64,000 bases of DNA from Microdochium bolleyi (GCA_001566295.1 KQ964246.1:3720001-3784000), one strand, 5' to 3'; numbered from the stretch's first letter, positions 1 through 12,333 are shown. The notes: generated by a model from the sequence alone, not told the origin. Numbers and translations: made by a program.

Positions 1-462
1 TCTTCAGCGGTTTTTTGAGTGAGCATACTGTAGGGTACATTCCGCGAAATCACACTGCAACTCTAACCCTCCCTTAAGCACCCAAGCATCAAGGGTCGGT
101 TCTCAACGATGAAATGAATTATTGTAGAACTACGGACAAGCTATGATCCCAGGGCAGGACCAAAGTCCGAGACCGCTTCCCACAAGGCTTACTTAGCATG
201 CGTCCTGCAGTGCATCTCTCCGTTGACCACCATATTAGTAGCTATGAAATTACATGAAGGCATAACGATCCTTCCAGGGGCCACTGCCCTAGATCCCTGC
301 AGAGCACTTACGACCGACCAGGCCACCCCGGCCTGGCCGCAGTTAGATCGTCCGTCAGCGCTACGTGCACGCACAGGGCCCATTGACTCCCGATCCGTGT
401 AAGTCGGGCTGTGCCAGGACAGATCAACATACACGCGATCCCAACACCTCGATTATCCGCAT

Positions 463-472
463 GTATATATAC
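463..472 (+). promoter_or_regulatory. TATA-like box of the GH76 gene
   Basis: GTATATATAC lies about 125 bp before the chosen ATG at 595. It argues against starting translation at the in-frame codon at 508, which would leave almost no leader. Confidence 0.45.
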
Positions 473-594
473 TCCAGTATGCGGCTGCCGGAGCTGAAGG
501 AGGATGGGTGATCCTCAGCCTGCTCAGCGAAGTACAGCTGTGTGCGCACACTTCTCTCTCTTTCAAGAAGTCCCACAATTTGGAGTCGCCCATC

Positions 595-1872
595 ATGCTC
601 GTCAGCTCGATTCTCGTCCTGGCATCAGCCGGGTCCCTGACCATGGCATCGCCGACACCCTCGAACCCCGCCGTCCTCGACGCCCGCCAGAGCGGCCGGG
701 CGCAGACCGCGATCGAGGGCATGCAGGAATGGTACCGATCCAACACGGGCCTTTGGGACACGGCCGGCTGGTGGCAGAGCGCCAACTCACTGACCGCCGT
801 GGGTGATTTTGCCCTCGCGGGGCTCAAGTCCAACGTGCAGACCCGCACCATATTCGAGAACACGTTCGCCCGGGCGCAGACCAACGGCGCCCGCGTGGTC
901 AAGGAGCGTGGCGACCAGACAGACGTCCTGTCCCTTCCGCGATCCTACTTCGCCTCCTCGTCCTCACCCAACGCCCGCTCGCCCGCGGAGATCTTCTCCG
1001 TCTCCCGCCGCGCGGCCCTGGGCCACAGCGACCCGGCCTCCCTCGTGGCGGATCAGGAGCGCGGCTTCAAGGGCTTCATCAACGAGTACTACGACGACGA
1101 AGGGTGGTGGGCCCTCGCGCTCCTCAAGGCGCACGACCTCGGCTACGGGCCCCAGTACATCAACATGGCCAACAGCATCCTCGAGGACATGCAGCGCGGC
1201 AAGTCCCCCTGCGGCGGCATCTTTTGGGCCAAGACGAGCGCCTACACCAACGCCATCGCCAACGAGCTGTTCCTGTACCTCGCCGCGGCCATGGCGAACC
1301 GGATCCCGTCCTACAAGGACCACTACCTGGGCATCGCACGGACGCAGTGGGAGTGGTTCAAGAAGAGCGGCATGATCAACGAGAAGAAGCTTATCAACGA
1401 CGGCCTGCACGACTGGAACGACGCCGACGCCGGCAGGCGTTGCAAGAACAACGGCCGCGCGACGTGGTCGTACAACCAGGGCGTCATCCTCGGCGCGCTC
1501 GTCGAGCTCGCAAAGGCCACGGGCGACACGAGCGTCATCACCGACTACGCCAAGCCCATCGCCCGCGCGGCCATGGCGAACCTGCAGTCCGGCGGCAACG
1601 GCATCCTCAACGACCCGTGTGATCCGAGCAACAATTGCGGAGGTGATGGTGCCTCGTTCAAGGGTATCTTTATGCGCAACCTCAAGTACCTGCACAAGGC
1701 GTACCCGGAGCAGGACTTTGCTGACTATATCCGGCGCCAGAGCGACTCCATCTGGAACAAGTCGCGTAGCGGCAACAAGTTCGGCCTGCGCTGGGCCGGA
1801 CCGTTTGAGCGCGCCGACGCGCTGACCCAGTGCATCGCCCTGGACGCCTTCATTGCTGCCGAGTCGCTCTAG
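595..1872 (+). CDS. Secreted GH76 alpha-1,6-mannanase-like glycoside hydrolase
   Basis: Single-exon gene for 425 residues. It starts with a short hydrophobic secretion signal (MLVSSILVLASAGSL, cleavage probably near residue 20) followed by a GH76 (alpha,alpha)6-barrel domain filling the rest. The hallmark paired aspartates followed by tryptophans (YYDDEGWW, D167/D168) match the nucleophile and acid/base of the family, whose members cut alpha-1,6-mannan in fungal or yeast walls and mannoproteins. Other GH76-like blocks are WAKTSAYTNAIANELF, the WSYNQG stretch and the C-terminal FGLRWAGPF. The reading frame extends 29 codons further upstream, but that extension hides the signal peptide and sits next to the TATA box, so the ATG at 595 is preferred. 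There is no C-terminal GPI signal, so this is probably a freely secreted enzyme rather than a Dfg5/Dcw1-type wall transglycosidase. Family assignment is firm; the exact substrate is inferred. Confidence 0.9.
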   Translation: MLVSSILVLASAGSLTMASPTPSNPAVLDARQSGRAQTAIEGMQEWYRSNTGLWDTAGWWQSANSLTAVGDFALAGLKSNVQTRTIFENTFARAQTNGARVVKERGDQTDVLSLPRSYFASSSSPNARSPAEIFSVSRRAALGHSDPASLVADQERGFKGFINEYYDDEGWWALALLKAHDLGYGPQYINMANSILEDMQRGKSPCGGIFWAKTSAYTNAIANELFLYLAAAMANRIPSYKDHYLGIARTQWEWFKKSGMINEKKLINDGLHDWNDADAGRRCKNNGRATWSYNQGVILGALVELAKATGDTSVITDYAKPIARAAMANLQSGGNGILNDPCDPSNNCGGDGASFKGIFMRNLKYLHKAYPEQDFADYIRRQSDSIWNKSRSGNKFGLRWAGPFERADALTQCIALDAFIAAESL

Positions 1873-2425
1873 AGATGCGAGGGCGGCAATATCTGAGAGG
1901 GAGGGATGATGGGTACAAGCATCCGACTTTGGCAGAGATCTATCATTGTATATACTTTAGAGGAACAGAACGGAATCAAACAAGTCGCGAGAACTCGAAA
2001 TAATCAAATGTATGGCAGGCTTCCATCGGCAAAGTGTGATATGCAGTGGCTGAATTATATGGAAGGAATATCGTATGGACATTGCTACACATGGGAACAT
2101 TGTATCTGGTCTTCATAGCACATCGCAGCCATCATGACTCCACGTCATCGTCACATTTTGGCTCTTGGCCATAATAATGGCCGTATTCAACCACAACTGC
2201 GTCCTGGGGTGGCGCGATAGTTGGCGCCCTTTCTCCGACCCAGTCATCCCCGAGCCATTCTGCTCCAGTATTGATCCAGACTAAATCGCGGAGCGGCCAT
2301 GATCTTGAGGAGACCGAAAGCCTGGTGACTCGTGAACGGCCAAAACTCGCTTAATCCTGATGCCGCGGTGGTTGCGAAGCAGCAGTGCTCGGGGTAAGTT
2401 AAAGCGTTGGCATGTTTGGTCCTGA
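1873..2425. other. Convergent intergenic region
   Basis: 3' ends of the GH76 gene and the opposing SH3-protein gene. Short AT-rich stretches near 1940-2110 fit 3' untranslated sequence. No further gene is seen. Confidence 0.6.
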
Positions 2426-3979
2426 TCACCGCTCGGGCGGCTCGACCTTTTCCTCAATGCCTGCTGGCTCTGACGAAGTGTGCTTCTTATTGGGTAATGT
2501 CTCCAAACCCTTTGATGTGTCTTGACTGCCGCGACGCCCCAAACCGCCATCAAATGAGTTTGCCGCGGTCGGAGTGGCAACCTGACTGCCCGACCCGCCT
2601 CGCTGTCCGTGATAATGTACAACTTGCGGAGGTGGCTGTCCAGCCTGAGTCCCAAGCAAATGTTGAGGATAAGGGTCCAGGTCCTTGCTTGAGGTTGAGA
2701 ACGTGCTGACAACTGGGTGGTGGTACCCGTTCGTCGGGTTGCTTGAAGTCGGCTTATGGCCCGGCTGCTGTGGCTGACCGTGCGTGGTTGGCGGCAGAAC
2801 GGCAGCGTGTTCTGTTTGTGTCGGCGTGCCGGCATCATCGGGAGATGCTGCGGCAAAATCTGCGGTCATCTCATTCGTGAGGCTGTTCATGCCACCTTCA
2901 ATGTCGCGAAGCAGGCGCACATATTCCTCAGGCACAAGTCCGCTTTCCTGCGTCTTTGGATCTTCTGCCACAAGCCAGCCCTGGCCGTGTCTGTATGAAA
3001 CCCAAATGATCTGGCCTTCCACAAGCGGCAGTTCGTTCTCGTTCTCACGCTCAAAGTCGAAAAGAGCGACGGCCTTGCCATGCATCTCCTCATCAGGCGA
3101 CGTGATGGTGAACTGGTAGTCCCTCGAGTATCTAGATTCATCGTAGCCGTTAACTCCGGGAGATGAACAATCGCTTGACCCATCCGAATCAGCCTGATAT
3201 GGGGTGTGGTCATCACCATACCTCTGAGAGTGACGGACTCCCGACCCCTCATACCCCTCAGCTCCCTGTTGCGCATAGCCAGGCTGGTAGCTGACGTATT
3301 CTCCCCCGGGACCTCCGGCTTCACCTCCCTGGTCGATGTAGTACCGCTCGTTGCTGCCATAGGTGCCAAAAGAGCTTCCGTGCGACTCATAATTGACGGC
3401 AGTTCCCATTCGTGATTGTCCATGGTCAAGAGTAGTAGGGTTTGACCTGTGCCTCTTGTGACGCGAGCTCACCACTGGGCTCTGAAGATCCTCGTCCTCG
3501 CTATAGGGAGGTCCGTCTCCGAAGCGAATTGGCGCTAGATCATTGCCTCTTCCAAGCCCACCCTCCGGCGTCCAGTTCCAGCTGAGCTTGCCACCCTCCC
3601 AAGATGCTGGCGGGTCGGAGAACCTCTTCGACTCGCTAGACGGTGTCGTCACGCCCGACGGTAATGGCGAAGGTTCCGGTGGCGGTCCGTAGTGCATCGG
3701 GTTCATCGGCGCATAGGCAAAGTCTCGTACAATGGTGTACGCGAGGCTCGAATGAAAGATCGGAAAGAGGTAAGAAGCCGGCCGCGACCGAGACGGGATT
3801 GAGCCCGTGCCTGCGGAGTAGGTGGATAGTCTGTTTCGGGACGCATGCGACATGGGCCGCGGCGCCGTGGACCGAGGCATGCCGGTGCCCGTCGGCGATG
3901 CAAGATGGTCCAGGCTCGTAGGCGCCGGCGTGCTTGTCGGCGCCGAGGGGGGCGAGGTCGCTGGAGACGCTTTATGCAT
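2426..3979 (-). CDS. nbp2: Nbp2-like SH3-domain adaptor protein
   Basis: Single-exon gene for 517 residues; the first ATG of the open frame is at 3979. The only globular domain is an SH3 domain at about residues 302-357. It contains the ALFDFE strand, the ELPLVEGQIIWVSY RT/n-Src region, the GQGWLVAE tryptophan block and the GLVPEEYV end, which closely matches yeast Nbp2. Nbp2 tethers the phosphatase Ptc1 to MAP kinase kinases and so dampens HOG and cell-wall signalling; the same role is inferred here. The N-terminal 300 residues are low-complexity (Pro, Ser, Gly, Tyr rich) with one conserved-looking hydrophobic patch (FPIFHSSLAYTIVRDFAYAP) and a basic KHKRHR-like cluster. The C-terminal tail is disordered and ends EKVEPPER. 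No intron is needed. Without the SH3 match this would only be a generic SH3 protein. Confidence 0.8.
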   Translation of the reverse strand: MHKASPATSPPSAPTSTPAPTSLDHLASPTGTGMPRSTAPRPMSHASRNRLSTYSAGTGSIPSRSRPASYLFPIFHSSLAYTIVRDFAYAPMNPMHYGPPPEPSPLPSGVTTPSSESKRFSDPPASWEGGKLSWNWTPEGGLGRGNDLAPIRFGDGPPYSEDEDLQSPVVSSRHKRHRSNPTTLDHGQSRMGTAVNYESHGSSFGTYGSNERYYIDQGGEAGGPGGEYVSYQPGYAQQGAEGYEGSGVRHSQRYGDDHTPYQADSDGSSDCSSPGVNGYDESRYSRDYQFTITSPDEEMHGKAVALFDFERENENELPLVEGQIIWVSYRHGQGWLVAEDPKTQESGLVPEEYVRLLRDIEGGMNSLTNEMTADFAAASPDDAGTPTQTEHAAVLPPTTHGQPQQPGHKPTSSNPTNGYHHPVVSTFSTSSKDLDPYPQHLLGTQAGQPPPQVVHYHGQRGGSGSQVATPTAANSFDGGLGRRGSQDTSKGLETLPNKKHTSSEPAGIEEKVEPPER

Positions 3980-6424
3980 GATCGCGAAGCACCCGAGAAG
4001 GGTGACAGTTCCGTGCCAGTCTGTGGTGCGATTTACGACCAGTGACTTAAGGGTACCGCCCTGCACGCGAGGATGGCCTGGTCCAGCCTGAGAGATGCCA
4101 CAGACAGGTCTGTCTGCGGGCAGAACCTGCTCTCAAGTGGTAGATGTAACAGAGCTGCTGGACCAAGTGCCCACTCGATGCGCCGAAAAAGGACTTGGCC
4201 GGCAAGTCTTCTCTGTATGGCCAAGTCTCGTGTGAGACGAGGCTCGGGCAGTGGGATTGGTGATGGATCTCGTTGTTCCTGGTCTCGCTCAAGCAGTCTG
4301 CAGGGACGACAAGACCTTGGGGCCAAGCGCACAGGGTGTAGCTGTTGCGGAGGGTCGGTACGAGGTCCAATTCGGGTTTGTGGTGCACACGAGCTCGGGG
4401 GGGAGGATGCGATCGACGGGGCCTGCTGGTGTGGATCGGTAGGGAACAGCTAGGCGTCAGGAAGCGTTGAGAATGCGTCGGAACAAGGGCCCGAGTCGTG
4501 GGAGAAGGAGTGTCGTGAAGGCGAGGACAGGCAGAGACGGGCGATGAGGTGCGGAAAGGCGGCGGGGTTGGCGGAGGAGGCAGAGAGGCAGGCCAGGGCA
4601 GGCGCATAAGCAGGACCAAGTGCAAGTGGTGGCAGGCGCACCTGCAGGAGCGAGGGCAGGGTCGGGGAGGGGCCAGGGCAGGAGGGGCGTTCCTCTGCAA
4701 GTGAGCTGAGCTGGGGTGCTTTTCGGCCGCTGGCGCGGGCAGTCCCAGGGAGGAGTTGTCCAAGTTCCAACCAACAACCCAACAGCTAGCTCTAGGCTTC
4801 AGACACAGAGCACAGCAGATTCCCGTGTCAATCTCCCCATGTTCCGCGCTTTTGAATCAACCGAGGCTGCTTATGCGTGTCAGATCGGTGGTATGCTTAC
4901 AAAAGGGATAACCGCTCTGCTGCCCTCACGGACAACGATGGAAGGAGTGAGGCCTCTGATCGACATTTCCTGGCAGCCAACAGGTTGTTCTACAACGGAT
5001 ACCGTATCCCCAGGATGATACCCCTCCGGAGACAGCCAGCAGACCACTGCTGAGGAAGCCCCTGTTCTCGGCTCTGTTCCGTCGAGCCACTGCACCGTGG
5101 CACCCAGGAGCCTCACAAAGAGGTCATTCGTCAGAAGAGTGGCTCTCGCGACGCCTGCGGGCTTCGCATTGGCCAGCTGCTAAGCGCGGAGGATCGCAGA
5201 ACTCAAGAAGAGTGTCCAGTCTAGCCGCAAAGCCCCTTCCGAGATTGAGTTGTGCAGAGGGAGCAATATTATTTGCGGGAGCCGACCGAGGCCACCCTCA
5301 AGTCAGCTCGAGCTGTGGAGTGTGTTTTGAAACATCCGGATAGGCATAGACATCTGCATTCTCCGAGCAATGTTGGATCGTGACATGGCTTGTCCGGCCA
5401 CGTCGCTTGGTCTGGGCTTCCTGAATGATGCACAAGATAACAGGAAGTTCTCGTAGTGGATAATCTTGGTCGCTGTCAGGCGAGACGGCACATATCACGA
5501 CCCCGCTACGAAGTCCTAACTCGAGGCGGTTGTCGCCTTGAATATGCACTCTCATGGCTGACGGGATAACCGGTAGAATCTCAAGCAATCTTATAGGTAC
5601 CTTGACTAGCAAGTTCATTGTCCTCACGACGTTTTCCAACTGGATGACAAAAAATCACTCCAGCAAGCACCTTCGAGCCCAGAGAGTCTTAAGCTTTACC
5701 GGCGCCGCTCTGCCCTCAAAGAAGCGCGGCCTCTAATTATAGAATGAGTGGGCGTCAAGGAGTGTTTCAGGAGCAGCAGCCCCCATGATGTGCGTGGTCT
5801 TGTGGCACAGTTCCGTCTACAGTGTCAAGACGACCTTCGCACGACCCAAGACTTTGGAGAATTAGTCATCAGCACACAAAAGCGGTGGCGGACGTCATTT
5901 TGGAGCTCCACGAGCCTGAGCTGCTCAAGCTCTTGTGATGTCGCGACGCCATTCCAAGCTTTTCCTTTTACATCTCACCACCCAGACGCTCAGCCTAACC
6001 TGAGCAGCGTCCACAAGCCACGAATGAATGATTGATCTCCTTCTTCTCCGCTTGAAGAGTTCTTCTTTCATCTCTTCAGCGCGGGAGTGATTCGGCTGAT
6101 CTACTCAAGACACAGACACGCGGCATTTCACGGTAAGTCTCGCTCGTGCGTTCAAGCGCGTGTTATCCATGCGACCCTGCCCCTCTCCCGACAATGATGT
6201 AAAACTTATTGGAGCTGTCTGATTTACAATGGTGACACCCAAATTATTACCATACGCAACTTATCTGAATGTCCCCTCATCACCACCCGAGACCAACCGC
6301 GAACCACACCTCTGGATTTCTTGGCTAATCCCGTCTCAACTGGACCAGCTGTTCCCATCGCACGTCGTCGAGCTTCGTAACTTCTACTTCGCCCAGAAAC
6401 CAACACAGCCCCTCGGTATTCAAC
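3980..6424. other. Divergent promoter region between the SH3 gene and ssu72
   Basis: On the minus strand, 4000-4800 is pyrimidine-rich and probably includes a long leader of the SH3 gene. The Arg/Ser/Pro-rich frames there have no domain and no codon bias. A minus-strand frame at 5298-5639 without an ATG near its start is unassigned. 6050-6424 would be the ssu72 promoter and leader. No gene is supported. Confidence 0.5.
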
Positions 6425-7267
6425 ATGGAAGCGACAGATGGCCCCTCGGCCGTCTCCGCACCGGCCGCGAATGGCGAGCGTCAAGACCCCGGTGGCTTCA
6501 AGCTGAAGTTCTGCACAGTCTGCGCCAGTAATCAGAACCGGTAGGTTGTCTTGTGAACCGTCGTTGTACATGTCGGCTTGAGCCCTGAAAGAGAACTGAC
6601 TCCAAAAAGCTCCATGGAAGCGCACCTGAGGCTTTCGCAAGCGCACTACCCCGTGATTTCGTTCGGTACAGGCTCGCTCGTGCGCCTTCCGGGCCCCTCA
6701 ATCACACAGCCTAATGTCTACCAGTTCAACAAGACGTCGTACGACTCGATGTACAAAGAGCTCGACGAGAAGGACCACCGGTTATACACGGCCAACGGCC
6801 TGCTCAAGATGATTGGAAGGAACAGGCAGATCAAATTTGGTCCTGAGCGCTGGCAGGACTGGCAGGTAGGCGTGCCGCGGCTCAAGCAGTCGGGAGATAG
6901 AGGTAGCGTAGGCGTCGAGGGCGGCGTGGTGGACGTGGTCATCACATGTGAAGAACGATGCTGGGATGCCGTGATTGACGACCTTCTCAACCGTGGCGCA
7001 CCGCTGAACCGGCCTGTCCATGTCATCAATGTCGACATCAAGGACAACCACGAGGAGGCTCTCGTTGGCGGTCGCGGTATCCTCGACCTGGCCGATTCGC
7101 TCAACGCGGCAGCCAAGGAGGAGCGTGAGACTGTGGGTGCTGAAGTCTTCGACATGGGCGGCGCATCGGCCAGAGCCTCCTTTGACGACCGGGTGCCTGA
7201 AATCATTGGGGAGTGGCAGGAGAGGTGGCCGAACCTGCCGGCTACTTGGACTCTCGCGTGGTTCTGA
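6425..7267 (+). CDS. ssu72: Ssu72, RNA polymerase II CTD serine-5 phosphatase
   Basis: Two exons, 6425-6540 and 6610-7267, encode 257 residues. The 69-bp intron has GTAGGT at its start and a CTGAC branch site just before AAAAAG. Ssu72 is the cysteine-based phosphatase of the cleavage/polyadenylation factor that removes Ser5 (and Ser7) phosphates from the Rpb1 tail, in termination and 3' processing. The signature CX5R loop (CASNQNR, C33 to R39) is assembled across the splice junction, the intron splitting the Arg39 codon. Downstream come the family blocks SMEAHLRL, VISFGTGSLVRLPGP, YNQFNKTSYDSMY-like sequence, VVITCEERCWD and VDIKDNHEEA with the general-acid aspartate. Length and order fit fungal orthologues. 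The neighbouring genes give no further clue; this is a constitutive single-copy gene. Confidence 0.96.
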
Positions 7268-9547
7268 TCTCTCGATCACCAAAGTCGACTGGATCTTGTC
7301 GGCGTCGCCTTTTACGCCGAAGGCTTCCCAACCTTTCTTCGCACATTTTATGATACCCCCACAGTTGATCAGACATAAGACGATTCGAGCAAACTTACCG
7401 CGATGCTATAATGCAATACACCGAATGGTTTTTCATGCAAGCCGCGTGTTATCTCAGAACTTGGGAGCAATCAACACACCCGAAGGACCACGTGCCTGCG
7501 GCCTCTTTCGAAGCGGCCCGGTCAGCCCCCTATGATCAGCCGTCGATCGTGACGTCTGCTCGGTTGAGATCGGACTCGCGGCAGCGCGGACGCTCAGGCT
7601 GTGTGATCATCGAGGAGAAATGGAGCCCGTTGCACTGCAGACACCTTGCTCTACTGCAACAGTCTGCACGCGAAGTCCTTGTCAGGGTTTATCTCACCAG
7701 ACCGGGTGGGGGACCTTGTTCGTGATCAGAGTCAATTCGCGTCGATGGTTGCGCTGGAGGCACGGTCTCCCACATTAGTCCACGGCACAGCCACGTTGAA
7801 GAGGCACATCCAATTTCCGATGTATGCATGTATCGCGAGATGCTGTGAGAGTCTTCCTCCTCAAAGTTTCTTCTCTTTCGATAAGTACCGGCGGCGTGGC
7901 CACCGTTTCTGCCGATGGGGGCGGGGTGGCTTGCGCCGTTGGACAAGGACCAGGCCGCCAGGACTCTGAGTCTCAAACCACAGATTGCAGGGCCGACAAG
8001 GGCATGGGGCTGGCAATATATTGTGATGAAGGAAGCGAGAGTGGTTTTGCGTCACAGAAATCCTTGCCTCTGTACAAGCAGCGATAACGCGGTTAACCAA
8101 ATGCGCCGCTCTCGGCTCGCTCGCCTGCTTGCTTGCGTGTCCATGTCCATGGCACGCGCATCAATTTCCAGCGGACTGGGCTCGAGGTTCTGGGCGTGGT
8201 TGACCACCAGGCAGGATCCAGGGGGGAGGCAATGCGGGACAGGGGGGAGGAGCACCTCATCGTGGATCCCTGCCTTGCACCAGACAACGTCCCGGTGGCT
8301 TTCTGGCGCGAGGCCGCGCAACTGTCTCCAAAAACCCCTGTGTTCGGTCTAAGCTAGCCGGCAGCAGTCAGTTACATGCATGTCACGCTCGAGACATCTG
8401 ACTGCAAGGTAAAAGAAGATAGCGACTTCCGGAGGAGACTGATGCAAGAGCTGGTGTCTACTGTGTACTCTAGTTGGGCAGCCACTTGGCTGCATGCTAT
8501 ATCGCTCGTTCTAGGTACTTGAGGTATGGTTGCATTGACGCCTTTCAAGCTCGCCAAGGCGCCCTCTTTTTTTCCTGCTCGTTGTGGCCCCTCTCACAAT
8601 TTACTTGTCCTTCGGTAGCGACTAGCCAAGCGGCAAGGGACCGCCGCCCTCGAATTTCATGAAAGACCGGCGTCCCTGGCTTGACAAGGCATAGCACAAT
8701 TCCTTTCTCAGGCTGGCTCGTCCCTGTCGTGGTCGTCGAATGCGCAATGGCATAGCAGCCATTGGGACGACAAGAGACCGTCACCACGGCTTGCCACGCC
8801 ACACTGAACTTGTGAGAGATCTGATATTTGCCCTTGCACCGCATGCTCCGCAAGAGTACTGTGTCGTCTAGTCTGCTGCGACCGTGGTGGTGATGCTGGC
8901 GGCCAATGGCAAGCCGCCATCGACGCTCCTCACGATCGCAAGCCACAGCACCGGCGATGATTGGCACCGCCCGCGTGCACTAAGATAGCGTTCCTAGCCC
9001 TTGCGCCCGCCCACTCAGGTACCCGGCCTGACAGCCTCTAGTCACGACTCAGAGTGCCGGTAGCAGCCCGACCGACCCCTTTCGACCCCATCTCCAGCAT
9101 TGAGCATTGAGCCTGCCTGCTCCAGGATTCCCGACTTTCGCGTTCCTCTGGCAGACGATCCTTCTTCTGGCACGCTGGCAGCCACCCACGCCCACCCTCT
9201 CTCCGAGCCACGACAATCGACTGCCGGAAGATACAGCCTCTTGTGCAGTGCCGGCCACCACCACGTCTCTGGTCGAGAAGAGGCCACTGCAGCACAGAAT
9301 TGTGCCCTTGGACCGATCCCTTCCCTTCGGAGCTAAAAGGCGTCAAGCGGCGTCTTGATGCAGCCTGCGCAGCCAATCCGGTGGTCCCCCTTTTTGAGTT
9401 GAGCAGCCTCGCACACGCACACGTGCAGCTGGGCCCCTTGGTGCACCGGCAAGCGCCCTTTGTCCGCGCGTGGCGCTTTCGGCTCCTGCCTCCAAAGGCG
9501 CACGACGTACCTCCGAATCCTCGCAGGCCCTCTCGTCCTCTCCGAGG
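7268..9547. other. Intergenic region upstream of spa2
   Basis: No family match is seen on either strand. The last 400-500 bp are probably the spa2 leader: the Spa2 frame stays open back to about 9470 but has no ATG before 9548. Confidence 0.5.
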
Positions 9548-12333
9548 ATGATGAACCCACGCAACCCTCCGCTCTCTCCCATCTCCGTCGGCGGCAGCGA
9601 ATTCTCACCTTCAGTCTATGGCGACGGCGGCGCCTACCCGACCAGCGCCCGCAGCATCACCTCTCCCCCCGGCTCCGTCGGCGGCGCACACATGATGAAC
9701 GGCGGCTTCCCGCCCGGCGCCCGGAGCACCGGCGGTCCCAGCCCGCCCGCCAGCATCGCCCGCACGAGCTACGCCCGGAGTGAGAGCGGCCGCAGCCTGC
9801 GCGGCGAGGACACAGAGGCCGTCCTCAGCGAGCACTACGTCGCCCTCCGGCGCTACCTCACGGCCACCTCGAAAGATGGCAGGGCCCAGCCCCCACCGAA
9901 TAAGGCGCGCGACAAGCTCCTGCGGCTGTCCTCGGTCCAGTTCCTCGAGCTCTCCACAGACGTCTTCGACGAGCTCATGCGCCGGCAAGCATACGGCCGA
10001 CGTCCCCCGAACGCTCCTCCCACCCAGGGCCCGCCCCAGTCACTCCTCCCCGAAGAGACCTTTCACCCGAAGCGCAACCAAGCGAGGCAAAAGCTCTCGA
10101 CCCTCGGCCCGCCCAGGTTCCGAGACCTGGCTACAGATGTGTTCTGCGAGCTGGAGAGAAGGATACCCAGGTTCGCCGAGCCCGATGTCCCCAGGATGGG
10201 CAGCCCGGCCAACCGCGGTCCGCCAAGCAGGTCGGGGACTCCGGCGAACGGGATGCCTCCTCGTGGTATGAGGAGGCCGTCAGATGCCAGCTCAGTAATG
10301 TCAGGCGGACCCCCTAGGATGAATGGGGATTACCCGCCACCACCGTCGCCCGGCATGCAGAACGGAGGCTACGACCGCCCGATGCCAAAGCAGTTCCAGA
10401 GCAATACGATAGTGCCGAACAAGAGCACAATGGTGGAGGAGGACGATGACGGGTCGGATGAGAATGACGCCTTTAATGCCAAGCACCTTAGCAAGAGGAG
10501 TCAGGCGAGCAACACGATATCAGAGGTATGTGGTTTGTGCACTGGTCGGCGACCTTTTCTTCGTCTTTGTGGCTAACCTCGCTGCCCGTTCAGTCCGACA
10601 AGCGCGTCATAGACGACTATCAGAATCAGGTCCGCGACCTGCGAGAGCAGCTCGACAGTATGAGCGACAAACTGAAACAAAAGGAGGCCGAAATGAACAA
10701 CATGATGGACGACGAACGCTCACGATTGACAACAGCAGCCACCACGCAGCAGAAAGAGTGGGACAGCACTCGGAGAGAGCTCGAAGCGAAGTTGGACGAT
10801 GCGGAAAAGCTCAACGAGACGATGCGATCAGAAATGGACCACCTGAGAAACGGCCATGCGCGTGAAGTCCAGGATATGCAGGACAGACTTGCCAACGCCA
10901 GCAGATCGGTCGCGGCGGTACCGCAAGGTGGAGATCTCGCCAGAGAGAATGAGGAGCTGCGCGAAGCCTTGGAAGAGCAGCAGCGAATTACGGAGCAAGC
11001 CCGCCAGGAGGCACGTCAATTCCTCCAAGAAATGAAGGCGCTGGCGCAACAACATACACCGTCATGGGACCGCCAGACCGAGCTGGAGAAGATGGTTGAG
11101 AGCTTGGAGAAGGAGGTTCGCGACTGGCGGAGTCGGTACGCTCGAACAAAGACCCAGCTGCGGAATCTCCGGACCTCCTCGGTAGGCTTGACGATCGAGC
11201 AGGACGCCAGCAAGTATCTGCGAGAGCAGGGCTTCATCAACGATAGCGGCCTGGTCAAGGACGTCCACGTCACGAAATTCCAGATCGCGGTCGATGAGCT
11301 GCTGCAAGGCGCTCGGCAAAAGTCTCCCGAGAAGGTCATCGACTACATGAAGCCCGTTGTGGTCAGTGTTCGCCGCATCATCAAGGACATTGAGGCGCCG
11401 TTGGCTGCTGGCGCAGAGCTGCCTCAGCCTCAACAGAAGCTCAAGAGCCGTGTCTCTGCGACAGCGAACAACCTTATCACAGCGTCGAAGAACTTTGCCG
11501 CCGCAGCCGGCATGTCTCCAGTCTCCCTGCTGGACGCCGCTGCTTCGCATCTCGTTGCTGCTGTCGTTGAGCTCCTGAGGACTGTCAAGATCAAGGCGAC
11601 ACCAGCCGCCGAACTCGAGGATGACGACGACGGCACCATCACGCCAGTGGACTCAACAGGCTTCTTCTCGAACAGGTCAACCGCCATGTCGCAGCCAGAC
11701 GGCGACGTCGCGGCAGCCGCAGGCTTGGCACCTGTGCGGCCGTTCCAGGGCATGCAAGGACTACGCAATAGTGCTGTGTCTTCCGCATACAGTCCTGTGA
11801 GCTCCCCCAGGCAGTCATCGAATCTGTACAACGGCCGTCCTTTGTCGCGAGACAACGCCCCCGCCACGAATGGCGCAGGACCCTACAGCGCAGCCACGAA
11901 CGGCTACCGCCCCGAGCTAACTGGGAACGACTTTGAGGAATTGAGACTCTTCATCAGCGGGCAGTCCGACAGCCTCGTGCAGAACATCCAGACGCTGGTC
12001 GACTATGTGCGTCGCGATTCGCCCATGCAGGAGATCGACGCCCAGATCAACGCCGTCGGCGATGTCGTGAGCAACATCCTTTACGAGACGGAGCCGATTG
12101 AGCGAACAGACGACATTCAGGAGCGCCTGACGGCCTGCCGGCAGCGACTCTTCGAGGCAGGCGACCAAGGCAAAGAGCTGTCCTCGCGCGGCCTCAAGGC
12201 CGGCGACCGCGAGTGGCGCATGTGGACGCAGACGCTCCCGCCGATCGCGTTTGAGCTTGCCCGCGAAACCAAGGAGCTCATGCAGAGAATCGACCGGCTC
12301 GCCGAGGGCGCTGCCGCCGAGGACTTTTCCTAG
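9548..12333 (+). CDS. spa2: Spa2-type polarisome scaffold protein
   Basis: Exons 9548-10525 and 10594-12333 (68-bp intron, CTAAC branch site) give 905 residues. Spa2 is the polarisome scaffold at hyphal tips; it recruits formin and MAP-kinase components and marks the growth site. The sequence shows a disordered Pro/Ser/Gly start, then two tandem Spa2 homology (GIT-type SHD) repeats near residues 93-145 and 180-225. Each repeat has a K-A-R/Q-x-KL..L pattern followed by F..L.TDVF.EL.RR. Next is a disordered linker, a coiled coil that begins right after the intron (about residues 330-540, rich in E/Q/R heptads), and a C-terminal helical region (from about residue 570, with a GIT1_C-like block FEELRLFISGQSDSLVQNI near 790). 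Two adjacent ATGs open the frame; the first is used. The architecture is diagnostic for Spa2. Confidence 0.93.

Noticed and set aside
964..1695. 243-codon antisense frame across the GH76 gene
   Set aside because: It is the mirror of a GC-rich coding frame (third-position bias) with no domain; same for long frames opposite other genes.
4047..4763. 238-codon minus frame upstream of the SH3 gene
   Set aside because: Ser/Pro/Arg-rich, no domain, and overlaps the pyrimidine-rich leader of the SH3 gene.
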